Positions 1-6,031 are shown, numbered from the stretch's first letter. The stretch is DNA of 6,203 nucleotides from Eubacterium sp. (GCA_024687845.1 JAILEL010000027.1:1-6203), one strand, 5' to 3'. Program-made: numbers and translations. Notes: a model not told the origin generated them from the sequence alone.

Positions 1-344
1 TCAGCCTCTGCAGGCAGAAGCTGAATCCCGTGACAATGAACGACAGCTTCTCCCATGCTGTGGATTACATTTCCACAAACAGGGCAGATATAAAACTTTG
101 ACCGCATCATATTCGCCGACACATTGGCATTTTTGATCTGATACCCGGAAATCAGCTCCGGCACCGATATTCCAAATGCGTCCGATATCGGCTCCAAAAG
201 CGTGATATCCGGGAGACCTCTCATAGTCTCCCATTTTGAGACGGTCTTTTCACTCACTCCCAAAATCTCTGCCAACTGAAGCTGTGTCATTTTTCTCAGT
301 TCCCGAAGTCCCTTGATAGCCGTGCCCGTAATATATTGATTCAT
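1..344 (-). CDS. XRE-family HTH regulator with desulfoferrodoxin-like domain (3' end cut by window edge)
   Basis: This gene encodes a probable DNA-binding transcriptional regulator, of which 114 complete codons are visible before it runs off the left edge. Residues about 9-66 form a classical XRE/Cro helix-turn-helix: the start of the HTH reads LRELRKMTQLQLAEILGVS and is followed by the recognition-helix residues EKTVSKWE. A linker leads to residues 84-106, with FYICPVCGNVIHS and a later HCHG. The CPxCG pair (C87, C90) and C104/H105 resemble the metal-binding N-terminal part of desulfoferrodoxin-type proteins, and Firmicutes have a known family in which an HTH precedes such a domain. The rest of that domain lies outside the window. 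The ATG at 342-344 was chosen because GGAGGA (351-356) sits 6 nt upstream. It is transcribed from its own promoter (380-408) and is not part of the operon. A redox or metal-linked role is inference; the DNA targets are unknown. Confidence 0.85.
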   Translation of the reverse strand, partial: MNQYITGTAIKGLRELRKMTQLQLAEILGVSEKTVSKWETMRGLPDITLLEPISDAFGISVPELISGYQIKNANVSANMMRSKFYICPVCGNVIHSMGEAVVHCHGIQLLPAEA

Positions 345-350
345 CTCAGA

Positions 351-357
351 TCCTCCT
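351..357 (-). promoter_or_regulatory. Ribosome binding site of the HTH regulator
   Basis: On the minus strand this reads AGGAGGA and ends 6 nt before the ATG at 342-344. It fixes the start codon of the partial HTH gene. Confidence 0.8.
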
Positions 358-379
358 TCAATATCATGTTCATAAACAA

Positions 380-408
380 ATGATATTGCACCGGAAACCT
401 CATAACAA
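380..408 (-). promoter_or_regulatory. Candidate SigA/sigma-70 promoter of the HTH regulator
   Basis: On the minus strand, TTGTTA (403-408, 4/6 to TTGACA) is followed after 17 bp by TATCAT (380-385, 5/6 to TATAAT). A start near position 373 would give a leader of roughly 30 nt before the AGGAGG site and ATG. Spacing and location are good, but this is a pattern match only. Confidence 0.55.
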
Positions 409-459
409 CCTACGGAAAGTAGAGTAGACCCCTTAAAATCACCATTTATTCTTCAAAAA

Positions 460-481
460 TTGACAGAATGTTGACTCAACA
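460..481. repeat. Paired TTGAC repeats and 13-bp palindrome next to the recombinase stub
   Basis: TTGAC occurs at 460-464 and again at 471-475 on the plus strand, exactly 11 bp apart. The second copy is inside the perfect palindrome TGTTGA-C-TCAACA (469-481). The palindrome begins 3 bp beyond the stop codon of the integrase remnant. Integrase genes commonly end close to the attachment site of their element, so this may be a recombinase binding or att remnant. In RNA the palindrome could also form a 5-bp stem with a 3-nt loop, with a UUUUU run 10 nt further on, but that is too weak to call a terminator. Confidence 0.35.
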
Positions 482-483
482 CC

Positions 484-723
484 CTATATTGTATTTCTTT
501 TTTTCCTAAGTGCTCCATCAAATCTTTCAAGTTTGCTTATATCCATCTGGTGTTCATAGTGATTATATACCTTGTCAGTAACCGTGCTTCCATCTGCATG
601 TCCAATCCATCTCTGGGTATCTTCCCTACTATATCCATACTTAAACATTATGCTACAGCAACTATGGCGTAGATGATGGAAACGAATAGTCTTATCTTCA
701 ATCAAGTCACATTCTCTGATTTG
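484..723 (-). pseudogene. C-terminal remnant of a tyrosine recombinase/phage-type integrase
   Basis: About 79 codons are open from a TGA at 724-726 to the TAG at 484-486; no ATG is present and the only in-frame start is a TTG at 703-705 without a convincing SD. Counting from that TTG, the protein shows box II FHHLRHS (H10, R13), the GHAD histidine (H36) and VYNHY with the likely nucleophile Y47, all in the spacing of Int-family C-termini. Full-length integrases are roughly 300-400 residues, so the arm-binding, core-binding and box-I arginine parts are missing and the stub cannot recombine DNA alone. It lies in the same direction as the operon, only 5 bp after the permease stop, which suggests that a rearrangement or insertion fused the two regions. 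It would be transcribed by readthrough because no terminator separates it from the permease. Confidence 0.85.
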
Positions 724-728
724 TCAGC

Positions 729-3305
729 TTAACTTATATCCTCTTTAAGCACATCAATAATAGTATCATCCTTTATCTTATTCACACTGAGAAGCATGCT
801 GAGTCCAACTAAAGCAAAGACAACAATAATTACCAGCAAATACAGTCCCCAGTTAATATCAAATGAATACATTTTATCGGAAATAAATGAGTACATTGCA
901 TAACTAAGCAAAATAGCAATCGGAATGCCTATTATCAATGCATGAATACCATATAAAAATGTCTCTAAATGAATCATCTTCTTAAAGCCCTGATCCGTCA
1001 GGCCTACTGACCTATACATGGCAAATTCTTTTCGGCGTAGGATAACACTTGTTGATATCGTATTTACAATATTAGCCATCGCTATCAGCGTAAGCAGTGC
1101 AACAAACCCATACATACTGGTTTTAAGAAGAAGCATTACTGTATTGGTGGCTTTTAGCACATTTGAAGCATTAAAGTATGTATAATTATGGTATTCTCCA
1201 TACTCAAGAATATCTGATATTTTCTCACATATTTCAGCAGGATTGGCACATTCAATACCAAGTGTTGCGACAAGAGCATCCTCATCAATATGCTCTGAAG
1301 CCATCTTATAATACATTGACTGCGGAACATATATAGCAATTGTAGCTGTAGGGATAAGTCTGTACATTTTCTCATTCTTGTCATATGATACAAAATCCTC
1401 TACCGTTATCGCCGGCGGATTTCCTTCAGGGTCATCGTAGTGAAGTATCTGTCCAAGTATACCTTCGTTATAGATTTTTCCCTTTTTCTCATCATGAAAG
1501 AAATTGTTAAGAAGGACTCCTTTTAATTCACTTCCAAAGTATTTATCAGCGGATATTCCATTTTTATTTAGGATTCCCTTGAATTTTTCATCATCAACTA
1601 TGACCACATAAAACAGTTTTGACTTGTCATAAATATCTGAATAATCCTTAGTCAGATAGTCTGTGTTCAATATATCTGTGTTAGCGGGAGTGAATTTTTC
1701 TTCATATCCAGGCTTTTCGAAGCCATATGTAATAAAGTCAGTAAGATATATGTCACTTACTCCATTCAAGCCTTTCACTTCGTTTCTAAGTCTCTCTATT
1801 TCGTCATGAGAACAGCTCGCACTTACCTGATAGGGCAGCACAAGATCATACGCATTGCCAAAAGTCGTCATTGAATCACAGATATAATTAACAGCCAGGA
1901 ACATTATTATTGAGATTGCTATTGACAGCTTTATGACTGTTCCCTTTATTCCATTACGCTTTATGTTTTTATAAGCAAGTTCTCCCTCATACCCAAATAA
2001 TCTTCTTATCAGGGGATTCACCCTTAGCTTTCTACCTCTTACCCTGACTATATTACTCTGTCTGAGAGCATCAATAGGCATAATTCCTGAAGCTTTGAAC
2101 GCAGGAACAAATGATGAGATAAATATAGTTACTGCAGCAAGAAGTACTATCGCGGCAATCACATATGGAGATATTACAGTCGGCACCGACCCTCTTAGGC
2201 CTTCTGCCCCAGCGATCATATCTGATTCAAGGATCTGCGCCCCGAGAATATTAAGAGTAACTGTTGTTCCTATGATTCCAAGAATAATGCCTGCAGGTAT
2301 TCCGATTATTCCAAGGATAAATCCCTCAAAGAACACAGATCCTCGTTTTTGTCTTCCTGTAGCACCAACACTCGCAAGCATTCCAAGATATCGCACGCGC
2401 TCTGCTAAAGACATTCCAAATGCATTGTAAATAAGCACAACTGAAGTAAAAACAACAATAATCAGACCAATGCCAAATACTGTAAATAGATTTGTAATGC
2501 CCGCACCACTTCCCTCTATAGCAAACACACTCAAAAGATACTCAGTATTCATGGAATATTTCGTAGCTCCTATGGACTTTGCGATATCTTTTATCTGCAT
2601 TATCGCAGTGTGGTCGCACTTCTTCAGTTTTATGGTAGCACCCATTTCATTAGGAATACCATCAAGTCCTCTAAGAATATCCCATCCTTCTGATGGTCTG
2701 TTCCCATGAAGAATAGCTGTAATAACACATCTTTCCTTGCTTATTTCCTGAAATTTCTCCTCGGAGCGATAACCACCAGCCCAGTATATCTTGTCACCAT
2801 CTTCATCCAAAGTATACCTATGACCTTCAGTAAGCTCCAGTTCATCTCCTATAGCAAGATTCAGGTCATTATCATCGAGAAACTCCTGCTCGACAGCTAT
2901 CTCCCCTGCATTTTGTGGAAATGTCCCTTCATAATCCCCGGTTATCATCTGATCGAAGGCTGCGCGGTTTAAATGCATGATATTTCCTACAGAAAACCTA
3001 TCCTCTTTTCCATAATTCAGCTTTATACCGGATCTCTCATTATCAGACTCTGTTATTCCTATAGATTCAATTCTATCGTCGCTTTGCAGTTTTTTCAGCT
3101 TCTCTGCTGTAACTTCTGAAAAGCCTGCGTGATAATCCCCCTCTGTAATTACGGCAACATATCCAAGGAACTTAAAAATTGAAAAGACACCAACCATCAT
3201 TGCTGTGATCAGGGCAGTAGACATGGCAATCCCCAAAATAGTAACTATGGTACGTTTCCTGTTTTCCTTCAGGTGTCTTATGGTTAATTTCGATATAATA
3301 CTCAT
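729..3305 (-). CDS. Large FtsX-type ABC transporter permease (two FtsX units, two external domains)
   Basis: This is an 858-residue inner-membrane permease, the partner of the ATPase encoded just upstream. Predicted TM helices are near residues 20-45, 272-295, 323-350, 381-403, 455-475, 730-752, 785-805 and 818-840. They form two 4-TM FtsX-like units, each with a large external domain after its first helix (about 50-270 and 480-725). The first unit has the typical cytoplasmic stretch AERVRYLGMLASVGATGRQK and the second LRRKEFAMYRSVGLTDQGF. MacB/LolC-type mechanotransmission, not solute passage, is the expected mode for the family. The ATG (3303-3305) shares one base with the ATPase TGA (TGATG), and GGAGGTGA lies 7 nt upstream (3313-3320), so translation is coupled and strong. 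Likely roles are export or removal of a peptide antibiotic or control of an envelope process; the substrate cannot be read from sequence. It is longer than BceB (about 650 residues) and differs in topology. There is no evident damage despite the recombinase stub abutting its 3' end. Confidence 0.9.
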   Translation of the reverse strand: MSIISKLTIRHLKENRKRTIVTILGIAMSTALITAMMVGVFSIFKFLGYVAVITEGDYHAGFSEVTAEKLKKLQSDDRIESIGITESDNERSGIKLNYGKEDRFSVGNIMHLNRAAFDQMITGDYEGTFPQNAGEIAVEQEFLDDNDLNLAIGDELELTEGHRYTLDEDGDKIYWAGGYRSEEKFQEISKERCVITAILHGNRPSEGWDILRGLDGIPNEMGATIKLKKCDHTAIMQIKDIAKSIGATKYSMNTEYLLSVFAIEGSGAGITNLFTVFGIGLIIVVFTSVVLIYNAFGMSLAERVRYLGMLASVGATGRQKRGSVFFEGFILGIIGIPAGIILGIIGTTVTLNILGAQILESDMIAGAEGLRGSVPTVISPYVIAAIVLLAAVTIFISSFVPAFKASGIMPIDALRQSNIVRVRGRKLRVNPLIRRLFGYEGELAYKNIKRNGIKGTVIKLSIAISIIMFLAVNYICDSMTTFGNAYDLVLPYQVSASCSHDEIERLRNEVKGLNGVSDIYLTDFITYGFEKPGYEEKFTPANTDILNTDYLTKDYSDIYDKSKLFYVVIVDDEKFKGILNKNGISADKYFGSELKGVLLNNFFHDEKKGKIYNEGILGQILHYDDPEGNPPAITVEDFVSYDKNEKMYRLIPTATIAIYVPQSMYYKMASEHIDEDALVATLGIECANPAEICEKISDILEYGEYHNYTYFNASNVLKATNTVMLLLKTSMYGFVALLTLIAMANIVNTISTSVILRRKEFAMYRSVGLTDQGFKKMIHLETFLYGIHALIIGIPIAILLSYAMYSFISDKMYSFDINWGLYLLVIIVVFALVGLSMLLSVNKIKDDTIIDVLKEDIS

Positions 3306-4000
3306 CAGGCAGTCACCTCCACTTTCGCGGAATCATTTGTGATCTGTCCATCCTCAATAGTAATGACTCTGTCAGCCGACAAAGCGATTCTCTCATCATG
3401 GGTAATTATAATAACCGTCTGATTATTCTCTTTATTGAATTTTCTTAAAAGAGATATTATTTCTTTACTGTTTTCAGTATCAAGATTTCCAGTGGGTTCA
3501 TCTGCCAAAAGAAGTGCCGGATGGTTCATAAGCGCTCTTCCAATAGACACCCTCTGCTGTTGTCCACCGGAAAGCTGATTGGGCAGGTGCCCCAGCCTGT
3601 CCTCTAATCCAAGCTTCTTTACAAGATTCTCAAGAAGCTTTTTATCAGGCTTCTTTCCGTCCAGCAGAATAGGAAGTGACAGATTTTCTTCCACATTTAA
3701 GATGGGTATAAGATTATAAAACTGATAGATTAGTCCTATATTTCTTCTTCGGAAAATAGCCAGTTTGGATTCACCAAGCTTTGCTATATCTGTTCCTGCT
3801 ATGTTAACGCTTCCCGACGTCGGAACATCAACTCCACCAAGAATGTGCAGAAGTGTTGATTTTCCCGATCCGGATGGTCCTACTATTGCTACAAATTCTC
3901 CCTGCTCAACATCAAAAGAAACATCTTTAAGTGCATCTACTCTGGTCTCTCCATTTCCATACACCTTACAAAGATTTCTTATTTCCAGTATTTTCATCAT
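3305..4000 (-). CDS. ABC transporter ATP-binding protein, LolD/MacB/BceA-type
   Basis: This cytoplasmic ATPase of 231 residues is of normal length for a stand-alone LolD/MacB-type nucleotide-binding domain. All catalytic motifs are intact: Walker A GPSGSGKST (41-49), Q-loop Q93 within IYQFYNLIP, signature LSGGQ (143-147), Walker B LLLADE (163-168), D-loop NLD (172-174) and switch histidine H201. The sequence around the Q-loop, YNLIPxLxVxENLxLP, is characteristic of the FtsX-partnering class. It should drive the 858-residue permease encoded next. The gene starts with tandem ATGs (3998-4000 and 3995-3997); the SD AGGGAG (4005-4010) is 4 nt from the first and 7 nt from the second, so the second may be preferred. 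That SD overlaps a hairpin (4002-4038), suggesting separate translational control. The stop TGA overlaps the permease ATG by one base. Confidence 0.95.
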   Translation of the reverse strand: MMKILEIRNLCKVYGNGETRVDALKDVSFDVEQGEFVAIVGPSGSGKSTLLHILGGVDVPTSGSVNIAGTDIAKLGESKLAIFRRRNIGLIYQFYNLIPILNVEENLSLPILLDGKKPDKKLLENLVKKLGLEDRLGHLPNQLSGGQQQRVSIGRALMNHPALLLADEPTGNLDTENSKEIISLLRKFNKENNQTVIIITHDERIALSADRVITIEDGQITNDSAKVEVTA

Positions 4001-4001
4001 A

Positions 4002-4038
4002 AAGCTCCCTTCTCAACTTTAATATTTGAGAATAGCTT
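4002..4038 (-). promoter_or_regulatory. RNA hairpin overlapping the ATPase Shine-Dalgarno site
   Basis: In the transcript, AAGCU (4034-4038) can pair with AGCUU (4002-4006), and UUCUCAA (4026-4032) with UUGAGAA (4010-4016), around a 9-nt loop (4017-4025). A single A opposes GGG (4007-4009) as an internal loop. This gives 12 perfect pairs in two blocks. The SD AGGGAG of the ATPase (4005-4010) lies across the internal loop and both stems, and the first AUG is 1 nt past the hairpin. It could restrict translation of the ABC genes relative to the two-component genes. It lacks a real U-tract, so it is unlikely to be an intrinsic terminator. Confidence 0.6.
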
Positions 4039-4040
4039 AT

Positions 4041-4047
4041 CTCCTCC
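4041..4047 (-). promoter_or_regulatory. Second, stronger SD-like site upstream of the hairpin
   Basis: The minus strand reads GGAGGAG here, a better match to anti-SD than the proximal AGGGAG, yet no start codon follows at usable distance (the next ATG is 40 nt away). With the 4002-4038 hairpin folded, this site would sit about 3 unpaired nt from the AUG. It may be a standby or hairpin-bridged ribosome site, or chance. Confidence 0.35.
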
Positions 4048-4049
4048 AC

Positions 4050-4088
4050 ATTACAATCAGGTGACTATAATATTACAATTTTGTCACA
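4050..4088 (-). promoter_or_regulatory. Candidate ABC-gene promoter/operator with 22-bp-spaced repeats
   Basis: Two copies of ATTGTAAT (minus strand; 4072-4079 and 4050-4057) are exactly 22 bp apart, about two helical turns, a spacing typical of direct-repeat sites for OmpR/PhoB regulators. Between them is a possible -10 box TATAGT (4064-4069), whose best -35, 17 bp upstream and reaching into the kinase stop codon, is poor (TTAATG, 3/6). An inverted pair GTGAC/GTCAC (4061-4065 and 4083-4087) is also separated by 17 bp. The presence of an 88-bp gap inside an otherwise tightly packed operon supports a regulatory role. The response regulator encoded upstream is the obvious candidate binder, but this is inference. 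Confidence 0.35.
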
Positions 4089-5087
4089 TTAAATGATTGT
4101 CTTATAAAACCTGACATAAAATGTAGTTCCTTCCCCCTCTTTGCTTTCAACCAGAATATCGCCATGCTGGCTCGCCAAAATACTTTTGGCAAGAGGCAGC
4201 CCTATACCGACACTATCCTTTCCGGAATTTTTCCCCTTATAGAACCTTTCAAATATGTGAGGGACGTCCTCTTTAGCTATGCCAGAACCCGTATCCGATA
4301 TGATTATCTGAGTAAAAATACTCGTTTCTTCCGTTGATATTGTCAACACACCATCATTATCCATATGTTCAATGCAATTTTTGATTATGTTTTGGATCGC
4401 CTCAACAGTCCAGTTTTTATCACACAGAATACTGACATCCGATGAAGAATATATATACCGCACATTTTTTATATCAATTAAAACTTCAAATGGTCGCATG
4501 GCTTCGGAAATCAGACTGTTTATCATTGTCCTTTCCTGTTTCATCTGAACAGAGCCGGCATCTATTTTTGAGAGTTTTAACAGAGTCTGTATAAGCCAGT
4601 TCATTCTGTCCAGCTGAGCCGACTGCGTATTCAGGAACTCTTTCTGCTTGGCGCTGTCATCTTCCGTCTTCAGAAGATCATTCATGACCATCAAAGATGT
4701 TAATGGTGTTTTTAGCTGGTGGCTAATATCCGCAAGAGCATCAGCAAGTCTTATCTTATCTTTTGATATAACTTCCTTTTGATAGTAAAGCTGCGTAGTA
4801 GTCTTGTATATATTTGACTTTAATATAGACAACTCGCCTTCTTCCTGATCTGATACATCCGGCATTTCCTCACCCGAAAGGACCTTAACTAGGTATCCAT
4901 TAAGGCTCTCAATATCAGAGTATCTTCGTAAAGTAAACGCAGAAAACACTGCAACCAGCGATATTCCAAAAACATTAAAAAGAATGCCTGCCGCTATTCC
5001 ACCAAGAAAAATCTCTATAACTCCCGCCACACATACAATGAGACAGAGTACTATGATCATACTTTTGAAATCTTTGTTCTTCATCAT
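4089..5087 (-). CDS. Sensor histidine kinase with minimal extracellular loop
   Basis: This is a 332-residue membrane histidine kinase, partner of the response regulator. Residues about 8-27 and 31-53 are two adjacent TM helices separated by only a few residues, so there is no periplasmic/extracellular sensor domain. The DHp domain carries the phospho-accepting H123 in ISHQLKTPLTSL. The catalytic domain has an N box (IIKNCIEHM, 234-242), G1 box DTGSGIA (265-271), F box (HIFERFYKG, 277-285) and G2 box GIGLPLA (294-300). All look functional. Kinases with this topology (intramembrane-sensing type) commonly receive the signal from a partner ABC transporter, and the transporter genes are directly downstream. 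The HisKA motif is of the ordinary SHQLKTPL form. The start has tandem ATGs (5085-5087, 5082-5084) with a modest AAAAGG just upstream, 15 nt after the regulator stop, so translational coupling is likely. Confidence 0.93.
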   Translation of the reverse strand: MMKNKDFKSMIIVLCLIVCVAGVIEIFLGGIAAGILFNVFGISLVAVFSAFTLRRYSDIESLNGYLVKVLSGEEMPDVSDQEEGELSILKSNIYKTTTQLYYQKEVISKDKIRLADALADISHQLKTPLTSLMVMNDLLKTEDDSAKQKEFLNTQSAQLDRMNWLIQTLLKLSKIDAGSVQMKQERTMINSLISEAMRPFEVLIDIKNVRYIYSSSDVSILCDKNWTVEAIQNIIKNCIEHMDNDGVLTISTEETSIFTQIIISDTGSGIAKEDVPHIFERFYKGKNSGKDSVGIGLPLAKSILASQHGDILVESKEGEGTTFYVRFYKTII

Positions 5088-5102
5088 ACCTTTTAATATA
5101 GA

Positions 5103-5810
5103 TTACTTATCAACAATGTAACCAAGCCCACGAACAGTTTTTATAATTTTGGGGTTCACAGGATCTTCTTCGATTTTGTCCCGGAGTCTTTTTATATAAA
5201 CAGTCAATGTATTATCATTTACAAAGTCCTCATTTACATCCCACATATCCTGAAGAAGCTGTGCTCTCGACAAAACCATGCCTCTGTTATTACAAAAAGT
5301 CAGAAAAAGGCGATATTCCATAGCTGTCAAATCTATACTCCTCTCCTGTCCTGAATCCCCCTCAATAATGGTCACCTTAGCTTCATTTGTATAAACACGC
5401 ACGTTACTAATCTCTATGACTGGATTTCCCATATTATCCGAACCTGTATTTTTTCCGGCTCTTCTGAGTACTGTTTTTATCCTGGCCATCAGCTCGTTTA
5501 TCCTAAACGGCTTACAAATATAATCATCCGCACCCATTTCAAGGCCCATTACTACATTAACTTCAGCATCACTGGCAGTTAGGAAGATTATAGGTACGTC
5601 CTCATTACTCTTTATAAACTTACAAACTTCATATCCGTTCCCATCCGGTAGATTTATATCAAGAATACACAAGTCATAGGTGCTGTTTTTCCACAAAGCC
5701 ATTGCTTCGGTCTTTGTTTTCCCCACCATCGCAATATATCCTTCTTTTTCAAGAGAATACTTCAGCCCCATTCCTATGGCTTCATCGTCCTCAATAATAA
5801 GAAATTTCAT
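5103..5810 (-). CDS. OmpR/PhoB-family response regulator
   Basis: This cytoplasmic regulator of 235 residues has the standard two-domain size. The receiver domain (1 to about 120) contains the acidic pocket D8/D9, phospho-acceptor D51 in LCILDINLPDGNGYE, T78, Y97 and K100 followed by P101-F102. The C-terminal winged helix (about 130-235) includes MEYRLFLTF, the recognition-helix region NDNTLTVYIKRLRDKIEED and the wing TVRGLGYIVDK, all typical of DNA binders that recognise direct repeats. It is the first gene of the operon and is phosphorylated presumably by the kinase 15 nt downstream. The ATG at 5808-5810 is supported by AGGAAGGAGG (5821-5830), 10 nt upstream, a slightly long spacing. Likely targets are its own leader/promoter and the gap before the ATPase, where ATTGTAA motifs recur. 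The exact signal and gene name cannot be assigned. Confidence 0.95.
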   Translation of the reverse strand: MKFLIIEDDEAIGMGLKYSLEKEGYIAMVGKTKTEAMALWKNSTYDLCILDINLPDGNGYEVCKFIKSNEDVPIIFLTASDAEVNVVMGLEMGADDYICKPFRINELMARIKTVLRRAGKNTGSDNMGNPVIEISNVRVYTNEAKVTIIEGDSGQERSIDLTAMEYRLFLTFCNNRGMVLSRAQLLQDMWDVNEDFVNDNTLTVYIKRLRDKIEEDPVNPKIIKTVRGLGYIVDK

Positions 5811-5820
5811 ATTTCCAAAA

Positions 5821-5830
5821 CCTCCTTCCT
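5821..5830 (-). promoter_or_regulatory. Ribosome binding site of the response regulator
   Basis: The minus strand reads AGGAAGGAGG, ending 10 nt before the ATG at 5808-5810. The match to anti-SD is strong and decides the start; the spacing is a little longer than optimal. Confidence 0.75.
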
Positions 5831-5847
5831 GCTTTTTTCTATGCTCA

Positions 5848-5930
5848 TTAGCCTTTTACAATCACATTTTGCGCTCAAAGTATATATGTCCAATCCACTC
5901 AACCAGGTTACGAATCACCCAAAAGGCTAA
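5848..5930 (-). repeat. 10-bp perfect inverted repeat in the operon leader
   Basis: TTAGCCTTTT (5848-5857 on the plus strand) is the exact reverse complement of AAAAGGCTAA (5921-5930), with 63 bp between. In the transcript UUAGCCUUUU comes first and AAAAGGCUAA ends about 18 nt before the SD. The enclosed segment contains smaller pairings such as AACC-U-GGUU and UUUG/CAAA. This looks like the closing stem of a structured 5' leader, and no U-tract follows, so it is not a simple terminator. Confidence 0.5.
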
Positions 5931-5945
5931 AATGCAGTAGCACAT
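5862..5945 (-). CDS. Possible leader peptide ORF, 27 codons
   Basis: An ATG at 5943-5945 opens 27 codons ending at TGA 5862-5864. The peptide starts MCYCILAFWV and ends HIYFERKM; it is hydrophobic with three Trp/Phe-rich turns and resembles nothing I recognise. It lies wholly within the operon leader, and the first arm of the leader inverted repeat falls inside it while the second arm is just past its stop. No SD precedes the ATG and the frame is open a further 9 codons upstream without a start. It could be a leader peptide, a decayed gene end, or chance. Confidence 0.2.
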   Translation of the reverse strand: MCYCILAFWVIRNLVEWIGHIYFERKM

Positions 5946-5968
5946 CAAATAGTATTGCCCGACTTCTA

Positions 5969-5996
5969 ATTATATCAGCATGTTAAAAATCATCAA
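5969..5996 (-). promoter_or_regulatory. Operon promoter (SigA-like, extended -10)
   Basis: On the minus strand TTGATG (5991-5996, 4/6) is followed after 16 bp by a perfect TATAAT (5969-5974), which is preceded by TGA, giving an extended -10 (TGnTATAAT). A start near 5962 yields a leader of about 150 nt before the response regulator ATG. It is the best promoter match in the window and sits where the four-gene operon needs one. Confidence 0.7.
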
Positions 5997-6031
5997 TTAT
6001 TTCAGTAAAATACAACCTTCTTTTATGATTT

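Noticed and set aside
1..234. Minus-strand frame of 77 codons in the HTH region
   Set aside because: The real gene is in another frame and contains a clear HTH and CPxCG motif with an SD; this one is a shadow.
460..490. Plus-strand promoter TTGACA (460-465) with TATATT (485-490)
   Set aside because: The spacer is 19 bp and nothing on the plus strand downstream could be its gene.
701..722. Hairpin AATCA/TGATT as operon terminator after the permease
   Set aside because: Only five pairs, a long loop and no U-tract; it also lies within the integrase coding remnant.
2095..2972. Three plus-strand open frames of 79-111 codons inside the permease gene
   Set aside because: They are antisense shadows of the permease, with no ribosome sites and low-complexity composition.
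3765..4022. Plus-strand open frame of 85 codons across the ATPase start
   Set aside because: It is antisense to the conserved Walker A region of the ATPase and has no family resemblance of its own.
5680..5940. Plus-strand open frame of 86 codons over the regulator start and leader
   Set aside because: It is antisense to the receiver domain, without SD or recognisable motif.
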